Below the pieces are notes generated by a model. That model made no database searches. It was not told where the DNA came from and worked only from the letters and a program-made list of their open reading frames with translations. A program made the position numbers and the translations under genes. Shown here one piece after another: positions 1 to 7,670 of a stretch of DNA of 15,185 nt; positions within the stretch are counted from its first letter, which is position 1; each line of letters begins with the position of its first letter. The DNA lies in assembly GCA_045579195.1 (NCBI GenBank), contig JAZNLR010000143.1, positions 1 through 15,185 on the forward strand, read 5' to 3'. The stretch comes from JAZNLR01 sp045579195. Its GTDB lineage: Bacteria > Bacillota > Clostridia > Christensenellales > CAMQZB01.

Positions 1-177
1 TGCACAAACACCAACACCGATCAAGAGAGAAAGCTCCTTCACGAAATTCAGAATCACACCGATTTTTCCAAGATCTGCCTCAAACAAACCAAGAACAAAA
101 TTTACAACAAAGATCAATGCCGCAGTCACAAGCGCAATATAGCAACAAAGTCTTGAAATTGAACGATTGCCAGACAT
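1..177 (-). CDS. Small membrane protein of unknown function, N-terminal part (runs off left edge)
   Basis: The first 59 residues of an open frame begin MSGNRSISRLCCYIALVTAA and continue to the window edge without a stop. I chose the ATG at 177 because an AGGAGGT ribosome binding site lies about 5 nt upstream. It starts 19 nt after the pyrE stop, so it is probably co-transcribed as the last visible gene of the pyr operon. Two hydrophobic stretches can be seen, roughly residues 11-32 and from about residue 44 to the edge, separated by a short polar segment (EADLGK); this suggests an integral membrane protein with at least two spanning segments. A basic N-terminus (R5, R9) ahead of the first helix favours an inside N-terminus. 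I do not recognise the family. The position invites a guess at pyrimidine transport, but nothing in the visible residues supports that. Confidence 0.7.
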   Translation of the reverse strand, partial: MSGNRSISRLCCYIALVTAALIFVVNFVLGLFEADLGKIGVILNFVKELSLLIGVGVCA

Positions 178-196
178 AAAGGTACCTCCTATATTT

Positions 197-775
197 CTAT
201 TTGATTACACGACTTCCGGGCTTAACAACGGGAATATCAGTGTTTTTGCAAATCGGGCATTCGCTTGCATCATAAGAGATAACTTCCATAGAGAGCAGCG
301 CTTCGTACGGATATCCAAAGTCAACAACACCATTGCTGCGGTCAACAATGCTCGCAACAGCAACAACGTTTCCGCCAAGGTTCTTCACCTCTTTGATAAC
401 TTCTTTCACAGATCCGCCGGTTGTCACAACGTCTTCAACAACGATAACACGAGCGCCTTCGGGAATTTCAAAACCACGACGCAAAGTCATTGCGCCTTCC
501 TGTCTTTCAAAGAAAACATTAATGACGCCAAGCTGAGCCGCAACTTCGTACCCCATAATAATGCCGCCAATTGCCGGAGAAGCAATAATATCCGCATCAT
601 ACTTTTTGAGCTGTTCAGCAAGAGCTGCGCAAAGGGTTTTGCTGTGCTCGGGGTACATAAACAACTTTGCACACTGCATATATGTGTCGCTGTGTCTTCC
701 GGAAGTCAAGAGGAAATGTCCTTTCAAAATTCCGCCAGTTTCTTTAAAAATCTCTAAAACTTCTTCCTTTTTCAT
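197..775 (-). CDS. pyrE: Orotate phosphoribosyltransferase
   Basis: A 192-residue PyrE that transfers the phosphoribosyl group from PRPP to orotate, giving OMP (fifth step of UMP synthesis, cytoplasmic). The PRPP-binding loop VIVVEDVVTTGGS is at residues 110-122, with the acidic pair E114-D115. The N-terminal GHFLLTSGRHSDTY (about 19-32) and the MTLRRGF segment (about 96-102) match the shorter Thermus/clostridial type of OPRTase. A C-terminal CxxC (C173, C176) is present, a common feature of this subgroup. An AAGGAG site sits about 7 nt before the ATG, in the 20-nt gap after pyrD. It is the last recognisable enzyme gene of the operon. Length is normal and no key residue appears missing. Confidence 0.96.
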   Translation of the reverse strand: MKKEEVLEIFKETGGILKGHFLLTSGRHSDTYMQCAKLFMYPEHSKTLCAALAEQLKKYDADIIASPAIGGIIMGYEVAAQLGVINVFFERQEGAMTLRRGFEIPEGARVIVVEDVVTTGGSVKEVIKEVKNLGGNVVAVASIVDRSNGVVDFGYPYEALLSMEVISYDASECPICKNTDIPVVKPGSRVIK

Positions 776-795
776 TTCGAATCACTCCTTATATT

Positions 796-1707
796 TTATT
801 CAACGATCAGGCCACCGCACAATTCACGAGGATTGGTCTGATTCTTCTCACAATATACACGAAAATCATTGACAATGTCAAACGATGCCATAGGATTTGT
901 AAAATTTGCCGTTCCCACCTGAACTGCTGTTGCACCAGCAAGCAAGAATTCGACAACGTCTTCTGCGCAAGTGATTCCACCCATTCCAATGATGGGAATC
1001 TTCACTGCTTTATAGACGTCATATACCATTCGAAGCGCAACGGGCTTCACGCAAGGTCCGCTCAAGCCTCCGATTCTGTTTGCTAAAACGGGCCTCTTCG
1101 TCCGGATGTCAATTGCCATTCCAGACAGTGTGTTAATGAGAGAAACCGCATCAGCACCGGCATCTTCTGCAGCCCTAGCGTTATCAGCAATATTTGAAAC
1201 ATTAGGAGTCAGTTTTACAATCAAGGGCTTATCCGTATTCTTTCTCACAAGATTCGTAATTTTTGCAACCCCCTCAGGTAAGACGCCGAAAGACATCCCC
1301 CCCGCCTTTACGTTTGGGCAGGAAATATTCAATTCAAGCATATCAACTGCAGTGTCTGAAAGACGCCTTGCGATCTCACAATAATCCTCTTCCGTTTTTC
1401 CTGCAATGTTTGCAATAATGACGGTGTTTTGCTCCTTCAACCAAGGTAAGTCTTTTTCGATAAAAACGTCTACTCCGGGATTCTGTAATCCAACGCTATT
1501 AAGGATTCCAGAAGAAACCTCCGCAATTCGCGGGACGGGATTTCCATCGCGTCGTTCCAAAGTCATTCCTTTCGTGGAAATTCCACCCAAAGCGGAGATC
1601 GGATAGAATTGATTATATTCTCTTCCGAATCCAAACGTTCCAGATGCGGTGATAATCGGGTTCTTAAAGGTTACACCCGCAACCTTAACACTCAAATCAA
1701 CGCTCAT
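796..1707 (-). CDS. pyrD: Dihydroorotate dehydrogenase, class 1B catalytic subunit
   Basis: A 303-residue FMN-containing subunit that oxidises dihydroorotate to orotate (fourth step). The N-terminal NPIITASGTFGFG is typical of the family. The motif NISCPNVKAGG places the catalytic base Cys at residue 130, the class 1 signature (class 2 enzymes use Ser), and numbered as in Lactococcus PyrDB. The pairing with pyrK directly upstream makes it the NAD-linked class 1B enzyme, a heterotetramer with PyrK. The FMN-binding C-terminal barrel segments IIGMGGI and VQVGTA are present. Its ATG overlaps the pyrK stop by 4 nt, suggesting translational coupling and balanced subunit synthesis; an AAGGTG site lies about 6 nt upstream. 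Confidence 0.96.
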   Translation of the reverse strand: MSVDLSVKVAGVTFKNPIITASGTFGFGREYNQFYPISALGGISTKGMTLERRDGNPVPRIAEVSSGILNSVGLQNPGVDVFIEKDLPWLKEQNTVIIANIAGKTEEDYCEIARRLSDTAVDMLELNISCPNVKAGGMSFGVLPEGVAKITNLVRKNTDKPLIVKLTPNVSNIADNARAAEDAGADAVSLINTLSGMAIDIRTKRPVLANRIGGLSGPCVKPVALRMVYDVYKAVKIPIIGMGGITCAEDVVEFLLAGATAVQVGTANFTNPMASFDIVNDFRVYCEKNQTNPRELCGGLIVE

Positions 1708-2474
1708 AGTTTCACCTTCTTCAACGGAAAAACAGGGCCGTCAGCACAAACTCGCTTAGAGTGGAATTCACCATATTCTTCAACCTGACAAGCGCAGACA
1801 AGGCATGCACCGATTCCGCATCCCATTCTCTCTTCCAGAGAAATATAACAAGGAACCTCACAATCCTTCAAAACTCTTTGAAGCGCCTTAAACATTGGAG
1901 TCGGACCGCAAGCAAAGATAACATCCGGCTTGAATGCGTTGATTTCGTCTAGCAAACTGTCGGTTACAAAACCGTGCGTTCCAATGCTTCCGTCGTCTGA
2001 GAAGACTTTCACCCTTTCACAAACATTTTCAAAATCTTCAATGCAAACTGCAACGTTTTTGTTGCGATATCCCAAAAGTGCAGAGTAAGTCAAATTTGGA
2101 TGTTCCAAAAGAATGGAACGAAGCGGGAATGTCCCAATGCCACCTGCGACGATCAAAACACGCTTTGTTTCGTCTGCAATCGGGAATCCGTTTCCAAGCG
2201 GGTAAATAACGTCAACCTCTTCGCCAACTTTCATTGCAGCAAGGGCCTTTGTTCCACCACCCTTGATTTGGATACGAACGGAAATTGTATTATCCGTAAA
2301 TTCGTAGATCCCGACGGGACGACGCAAAACAAGATCTTTTCTTGATGGGACAGATACTTCAACAAACTGTCCGCAATGGACTTCTTCAATTGGAGAATCA
2401 GCCTGCAAAACGAGCTCAAAAATTCCTTCTGCAACCGCGTTATTCTCTTTTATCGTGAATTTTTGATCTTTCAT
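1704..2474 (-). CDS. pyrK: Dihydroorotate dehydrogenase electron transfer subunit
   Basis: PyrK carries FAD and a 2Fe-2S cluster and passes electrons from PyrD to NAD+. The FAD-binding motif LRRPVGIYE is near residues 50-58 and the nucleotide-binding AGGIGTFPL near 110-118. The cluster ligands form the PyrK pattern C-x4-C-x2-C-x15-C (Cys 219, 224, 227 and 243 with this start). Two tandem ATGs exist, at 2477 and 2474. The GAGGAG site at 2480-2485 is only 2 nt from the first but 5 nt from the second, so I prefer the second (256 aa), which makes a 1-nt TGATG overlap with the carB stop. The first would give 257 aa. Family length is about 255-260. Confidence 0.95.
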   Translation of the reverse strand: MKDQKFTIKENNAVAEGIFELVLQADSPIEEVHCGQFVEVSVPSRKDLVLRRPVGIYEFTDNTISVRIQIKGGGTKALAAMKVGEEVDVIYPLGNGFPIADETKRVLIVAGGIGTFPLRSILLEHPNLTYSALLGYRNKNVAVCIEDFENVCERVKVFSDDGSIGTHGFVTDSLLDEINAFKPDVIFACGPTPMFKALQRVLKDCEVPCYISLEERMGCGIGACLVCACQVEEYGEFHSKRVCADGPVFPLKKVKL

Positions 2475-5400
2475 CATATCTCCTCAACATCCTGCAATGC
2501 AAGCTGATCAAGGTCTTCTTCACCCTTTCCGGACTTGATTGCATTCAAAAGCGCACCTGCAGTATCCAAAGAGGTCAAGCATGGAATTCCTTGCTCAACT
2601 GCAGTTCTACGGATCTTAAATCCATCGCGATCACTCTTTCTTCCCTTAGTCGGCGTATTGATGATGACTTGAAGCGTTCCGGACTTAATTTTCTTAATGA
2701 TATCATCCTCACCTTCATCAATTTTACTGACAACGCTCGTCGGAATAAAGTTGTGGTTTAAAACATGAGCCGTTCCGCTGGTTGCATAAATGTCGTATCC
2801 CAAGCGCTCAAATCCTCGAGCAATCTCAATTGCCTCTTGTTTTGATCCGTTAGAAACAGCAAAGAGAACGCCACCTTTTTCCTTTTTGACATTGATGCCG
2901 CTTGCAATCAAACCTTTCAAAAGTGCATCCGAGAAATTTCTTGCAAGACCAAGAACCTCACCTGTGGACTTCATTTCCGGAGAGAGTGAAATCTCAAGAT
3001 CTGTAATCTTCTCATTGGAGAAGACAGGAACTTTCACACAATATGCATCCGGCGTTCCATGTAAGCCCGTTCCGAAACCAAGGGATTTTAACGAATGACC
3101 AAGTGCACACATCACAGCAAGTCTGACCATCGGAACACCCGTTACCTTGCTGATATACGGAACGGTTCTTGAGGATCTCGGGTTGACCTCAATGATATAA
3201 ATATCTTCATCGCGAACAATATACTGAATGTTGATCAAACCAATCGTCTTGCTTGCGATTGCAAGATTCTTTGTGATATCAACAAGTCTCTCTTGGATTT
3301 TCTTCGAAAGTGAAATGGACGGATAAACTGCAATACTGTCTCCGCTGTGAACACCGGCACGCTCAATGTGCTCCATAATTCCGGGAATCAGGATGTCTGT
3401 TCCATCACAGATCGCATCGACTTCAACTTCGCGGCCAACGATGTACTTATCGATCAAAATCGGGTGTTCTTGCTTTTCCGTGTTGATGATAGACATATAA
3501 GCGCGAATATCCACGTCATTATACGCAATCTCCATTCCCTGACCACCAAGGACATAGGACGGGCGAACCAAAACAGGATATCCAAGAGCATCTGCAGCTT
3601 CAACAGCTTCATCCGAAGTAAACACAGTTCTCCCCTTCGGGCGCGCAAGACCAAGAGATTCCAAAAGCGCATCAAACTGTTCTCTGTCCTCTGCAGCATC
3701 AATGCTCTCAAGCTGCGTTCCTAAAATCTTGAAGCCTGCTTTTGCAACTGCTTCCGTCAATTTGATTGCTGTTTGACCACCAAACTGAACGACAACGCCG
3801 TCCGGCTGTTCAAGTTCAAGAATATTCAAAACGTCTTCTTTGGTGAGCGGCTCGAAATAGAGGCGGTCAGACGTGTCAAAATCCGTCGAAACGGTTTCGG
3901 GATTATTGTTAATGATGATGGTTTCGTACCCCGCATCTTTCAACGCCCAAACGCAGTGAACTGAGCAATAGTCAAACTCAATTCCCTGGCCGATTCGAAT
4001 TGGACCGCTTCCCAAAACAATGACTTTTTTGTTATCTGTCGGAACACTTTCATTTTCCACATCGTATGTGGAGTAGTAATACGGGCTGACAGCGGCAAAC
4101 TCAGCGGCGCATGTGTCAACCATTTTATATGTCGGAATAATTCCAAATTCTTTGCGAAGCGCTCTCAACTCGTCTTCTGAAATTTCACACCAAGATGCTA
4201 TGGCGCGATCGGAGAAACCGGTCTTTTTCAACTTTTTGAGGTTTTCTTTCGTCAAATATGCAGATTTTTCTCTCTTAACGACATTTTCAAGGTCAACAAT
4301 ACCCTTAATTTTGCGCAAGAACCAAAGGTCAATCTTTGTGATAGCATTGATCGTTTCGGGCGTAATTCCCTTTCTCAACGCCTCTGTCACACAAAAGATT
4401 CTATCATCATTTTTAAGTTCAAGTTTTTTGAGAAGAACGTCAATTGAATCATCGACAAACTTTGAACTCTCCGTGCTGAAGAAAGAAAGTTCCAAGGACC
4501 GCAATGCTTTTAAGAAAGAAGACTCGAAGTTTGCTCCAATGCTCATAACTTCGCCAGTTGCCTTCATTCTTGTTCCCAAACTCTTATTTGCGGCAGTAAA
4601 CTTATCAAACGGCCAGCGCGGGAATTTGCAAACAACATAATCAATCGTCGGTTCAAAGCAAGCATACGTCTTTCCGGTCACACCGTTGATGATTTCATCT
4701 AGGTTATATCCAATTGCGATGAGTGCCGCAACTTTTGCAATCGGATACCCCGTCGCCTTACTTGCAAGTGCGGAAGAACGACTGACACGCGGATTTACTT
4801 CGATTACATAGTACTGCATGCTGTTCGGATCAAGAGCAAACTGAACGTTACAGCCACCACAGATTTTTAATGCACTGATGATGTTGATAGATGCACTTCT
4901 GAGCATCTGAAGTTCTTTGTCTCGAAGCGTTTGAACAGGTGCTAAAACGATGGAATCACCCGTGTGAATTCCAACGGGGTCCAAGTTCTCCATGTTACAA
5001 ACCGTAACGCAGTTTCCCTTGTTGTCACGAATAACTTCATACTCAATCTCTTTCCAACCTGCAACAGACTTTTCAATCAAACACTGTCCAACGCGGCTCG
5101 CCTTGATTCCTGCAGCTGTTGTCGTGATGAGCTCTTCTAAGTTTTCAGCAATTCCGCCGCCCGTTCCACCAAGCGTGTATGCCGGGCGAACGATCAACGG
5201 AAATCCTGCACGTTCAGAAAATGCAACAGCCTCTTCAACCGTGTGAACGATCACGCTTTCAATGCAGGGCTCACCAATGCTTTCCATCGTATCTTTAAAG
5301 AGTTCACGATCCTCTGCTTTACGGATTGCATCAATGGTCGTTCCAAGAAGCTTAACGTTGTTCTCTGCCAGAAATCCACTCTCCGCGAGTTCGCAGGCAA

Positions 5401-5692
5401 GATTCAATCCTGTCTGACCTCCGAGGGTCGGCAAAATGCTGTCCGGTTTTTCTTTTTGGATAATCTTTTTTAATACAGGGATGGTCAACGGCTCCAAATA
5501 TACTCTGTCAGCCATCTGTTTGTCAGTCATGATCGTTGCAGGGTTCGAGTTGACGAGAACAACCTCAATTCCCTCTTTCTTCAAAACACGGCATGCCTGT
5601 GTTCCTGCATAGTCAAACTCAGCGGCTTGTCCGATTACGATCGGACCACTTCCGATGACAAGAACTTTTTTAATATCAATAGCTTTCGGCAT
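2474..5692 (-). CDS. carB: Carbamoyl phosphate synthetase, large subunit
   Basis: A full-length 1072-residue CarB. It phosphorylates bicarbonate, combines it with ammonia to form carbamate, then phosphorylates carbamate. The two homologous halves are both visible: GSGPIVIGQAAEFDYAG at about 14-30 and GSGPIRIGQGIEFDYCS at about 561-577. Each half has an ATP-grasp core ending in the metal-binding motif IEVNPR (E298/N300/R302 and E835/N837/R839). The glycine loops LGGTGGG (174-180) and LGGQGM (715-720) are intact. The C-terminal MGS-like allosteric domain (about 940-1072) contains the nucleotide-contact region TPTKGRKSDRDG, so UMP/PRPP-type control is possible. Nothing is truncated, which matters because its partner CarA has lost glutaminase residues. 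It follows carA by 11 nt with a GGGAGA-type binding site. Confidence 0.97.
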   Translation of the reverse strand: MPKAIDIKKVLVIGSGPIVIGQAAEFDYAGTQACRVLKKEGIEVVLVNSNPATIMTDKQMADRVYLEPLTIPVLKKIIQKEKPDSILPTLGGQTGLNLACELAESGFLAENNVKLLGTTIDAIRKAEDRELFKDTMESIGEPCIESVIVHTVEEAVAFSERAGFPLIVRPAYTLGGTGGGIAENLEELITTTAAGIKASRVGQCLIEKSVAGWKEIEYEVIRDNKGNCVTVCNMENLDPVGIHTGDSIVLAPVQTLRDKELQMLRSASINIISALKICGGCNVQFALDPNSMQYYVIEVNPRVSRSSALASKATGYPIAKVAALIAIGYNLDEIINGVTGKTYACFEPTIDYVVCKFPRWPFDKFTAANKSLGTRMKATGEVMSIGANFESSFLKALRSLELSFFSTESSKFVDDSIDVLLKKLELKNDDRIFCVTEALRKGITPETINAITKIDLWFLRKIKGIVDLENVVKREKSAYLTKENLKKLKKTGFSDRAIASWCEISEDELRALRKEFGIIPTYKMVDTCAAEFAAVSPYYYSTYDVENESVPTDNKKVIVLGSGPIRIGQGIEFDYCSVHCVWALKDAGYETIIINNNPETVSTDFDTSDRLYFEPLTKEDVLNILELEQPDGVVVQFGGQTAIKLTEAVAKAGFKILGTQLESIDAAEDREQFDALLESLGLARPKGRTVFTSDEAVEAADALGYPVLVRPSYVLGGQGMEIAYNDVDIRAYMSIINTEKQEHPILIDKYIVGREVEVDAICDGTDILIPGIMEHIERAGVHSGDSIAVYPSISLSKKIQERLVDITKNLAIASKTIGLINIQYIVRDEDIYIIEVNPRSSRTVPYISKVTGVPMVRLAVMCALGHSLKSLGFGTGLHGTPDAYCVKVPVFSNEKITDLEISLSPEMKSTGEVLGLARNFSDALLKGLIASGINVKKEKGGVLFAVSNGSKQEAIEIARGFERLGYDIYATSGTAHVLNHNFIPTSVVSKIDEGEDDIIKKIKSGTLQVIINTPTKGRKSDRDGFKIRRTAVEQGIPCLTSLDTAGALLNAIKSGKGEEDLDQLALQDVEEI

Positions 5693-5703
5693 AATTTCTC
5701 CCT

Positions 5704-6759
5704 TTACTTTCTTTCGTTCAACATAGCAATAAATTCATCAAAGATCTGCGCAGAGTCTTGAGATCCCGCCTCTCCCTTCGGATGGAACTGAACACCAATT
5801 GCTTTTACTTCTTCGTAACGAACGCCTTCACAGGTCTTATCGTTCCAGTTGACGTACGTCATCTTTCCATGGTTGAGTGTTGTCTCATCCAAAAGATATC
5901 CGTGACTTTGTGCTGTAATGTAAACGCGGTCAGTTGCAAGCTCCTTTACCGGATAATTTCCACCGTGATGACCGGATTTCATCTTTATGGCCGTTGCACC
6001 GTCTGCAAGGCCAAGCAAAATGTGTCCAAAGCCAATGCCAAGAATGGGAAGCTTTCCAAACAGCTTCTTCACTTCTTCAATATACGCAGAAGAGAGTTCA
6101 GGAACACCCGGTCCGTCTGAGAGAAGAATTCCGCAAGGCACATCTGCCAAAATTACATCTGCACCCGTGTCGGCAGGATAAACTTTGACACCAAGACCTC
6201 GCTTTACCATTGCCTCTATCAAGCTCTTTTTCACACCGTAATCAACGATAGCAACAAAGGGTGAGCCTTCTGCCGCAACGTACGCTTCCTTGCAAGAAAC
6301 CTCTTCAACAAAATTTTCGCAAAGAACACCTTTAAGATTTTCTACGTCCTGCTTCGTGGGCTCGTTGAGCAAAATTGAACCGCGCATTGCTCCATGTTCA
6401 CGAATATGTCTTGCAAGATGTCTAGTGTCAATTCCCGTAAGACAAACGACACCGTTTTCCTCTAAGAATGAACCTAACGTCTGTTTACATTTCCAATTGC
6501 TCGGTTCTTCACAGAGCTCACGAACGACGAGTGCGCGAACGGAAACGCGTTCAGATTCAAAGTCCTCTGGATTGATTCCATAATTTCCAATCAGTGGATA
6601 CGTCATAACGACGATTTCACCAAACGATGCGGGATCTGTAAGGAGTTCAGGGTATCCCGTCATACCTGTTGAAAAAACGACCTCACCACAAACGTCGCGA
6701 GCACATCCTTTCACTTCACCTTCAAACACCGTTCCATCTTCTAACAGTAAGTATGCCAT
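5704..6759 (-). CDS. carA: Carbamoyl phosphate synthetase small subunit with degenerate glutaminase site
   Basis: A 351-residue CarA, near the family length (about 350-380), with both domains recognisable: the N-terminal CarA domain (LEDGTVFEGE; MTGYPELLTDP; YPLIGNYG) and the C-terminal class I amidotransferase fold (IVDYGVKK; SDGPG; KMKSGHHGGNYPV). The nucleophile elbow, normally GICLGHQ, reads GIGFGHI (residues 241-247). The catalytic Cys (E. coli C269) is Gly243, codon GGC at 6031-6033. The triad His is kept (H326) but the triad Glu (E. coli E355) is Lys328. Glutamine contacts also differ: E. coli S47, L270, Q273 and N311 align to A44, F244, I247 and S285. From family knowledge this should abolish glutamine hydrolysis; I infer that the subunit is kept for structure or ammonia delivery. 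Its ATG overlaps the pyrF stop by 1 nt (TAATG). No frameshift or stop is seen, so this is not an ordinary pseudogene. Confidence 0.93.
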   Translation of the reverse strand: MAYLLLEDGTVFEGEVKGCARDVCGEVVFSTGMTGYPELLTDPASFGEIVVMTYPLIGNYGINPEDFESERVSVRALVVRELCEEPSNWKCKQTLGSFLEENGVVCLTGIDTRHLARHIREHGAMRGSILLNEPTKQDVENLKGVLCENFVEEVSCKEAYVAAEGSPFVAIVDYGVKKSLIEAMVKRGLGVKVYPADTGADVILADVPCGILLSDGPGVPELSSAYIEEVKKLFGKLPILGIGFGHILLGLADGATAIKMKSGHHGGNYPVKELATDRVYITAQSHGYLLDETTLNHGKMTYVNWNDKTCEGVRYEEVKAIGVQFHPKGEAGSQDSAQIFDEFIAMLNERK

Positions 6760-7670
6760 TAACGAATACCTCCGATTGCGGAAAGCAGATCTTCCTTCAT
6801 ATCAAGCGCTGCTTGACGTGCTGCCGCATCAAAGGAAAGTCCGCTATATTTTGCATTCTTGTAAGCACAGAGAATTCCACGCGAAGAATTGACGATTGCG
6901 CCGCGTCCGTTCTCATCAAAGCAAACCTTAAGATCACTTGCAGTTGCGCCTTGAGCACCATATCCTGGGACAAGGAAGAAGGTGTTCGGCATCAACTTAC
7001 GAAGTCTCGCCGCCTGAACGGGCTTGGTCGCTCCTACAACTGCACCGACATCGTTATATCCATATTCACCGATAGAATCCTTTCCCCACTCGCAGACAAG
7101 CTCACCAACCGTTTCATAGAGCGTCTTACCATTCTCAAAGACAAGATCCTGGAGCTGCTCACTCGTCGGGTTAGATGTTTTGACAAGAACAAAGATTCCC
7201 TTGTCGTAAGCTTTGCAATCCTTCAAGAACGGGAAAATCCCATCCTGTCCTAAATATGCATTGATGGTCGCATAATCACTCTGGAAAGCGCGGAAATTGT
7301 TTTCATTCACCTTTGTTTCACCAAGATATGCGGAAGAATAACAGCCGGCAGTCGAACCGATATCATTTCTCTTCACATCCGCAATCACGATATATCCAAG
7401 CTCTTTCGCATATGCACAAGTGTCGTAAAACGTCTTCATTCCTGCCACGCCATACATCTCGTAGTAAGCAACCTGCACCTTGACTGCAGGAACGATGTCT
7501 TTGAGCGCATCCAAGATTTTGACGTTAAATTCATAAATTGCCTTTGCTGCATCTTCAAACGTCTTGCAGTTTGCCTTCATTTCATCAGGCAGGTAGTCAA
7601 ACGACGTATCAATTCCTGCAACAGAGGGATTTTGCGTTTCAATAATTCTTCGAATCAGCTTGTCTGTCAT
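6759..7670 (-). CDS. pyrF: Orotidine 5'-phosphate decarboxylase (long, type 2)
   Basis: A 303-residue OMP decarboxylase that makes UMP in the last step of the pathway. The length and the motif IADVKRNDIGSTA (about 96-108) mark the long 'type 2' group rather than the approximately 230-residue E. coli/Bacillus form. The catalytic charge network residues D98, K100 and D103 are visible. The N-terminal PSVAGIDTSFDYLP is the substrate-side strand, and the C-terminal FFLVPGYGAQGA is the phosphate-binding region. It lies between pyrC and carA, unlike B. subtilis where pyrF follows pyrD. It overlaps pyrC by 4 nt and carA by 1 nt, so all three are probably translationally coupled. The upstream ribosome binding site is weak (AAGGATGG), consistent with coupling. 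Confidence 0.96.
   Translation of the reverse strand: MTDKLIRRIIETQNPSVAGIDTSFDYLPDEMKANCKTFEDAAKAIYEFNVKILDALKDIVPAVKVQVAYYEMYGVAGMKTFYDTCAYAKELGYIVIADVKRNDIGSTAGCYSSAYLGETKVNENNFRAFQSDYATINAYLGQDGIFPFLKDCKAYDKGIFVLVKTSNPTSEQLQDLVFENGKTLYETVGELVCEWGKDSIGEYGYNDVGAVVGATKPVQAARLRKLMPNTFFLVPGYGAQGATASDLKVCFDENGRGAIVNSSRGILCAYKNAKYSGLSFDAAARQAALDMKEDLLSAIGGIR

Noticed and set aside
167..757. A 196-codon plus-strand open frame opposite pyrE, and many similar plus-strand frames elsewhere.
   Set aside because: They are antisense shadows of well-identified minus-strand genes with no plausible protein motifs.
5704..6759. The possibility that carA is a decaying pseudogene or contains a sequencing error.
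   Set aside because: The frame is open over 351 codons, the fold motifs outside the glutamine pocket are conserved, both ends couple to neighbours, and the changes are several separate codon substitutions rather than an indel.
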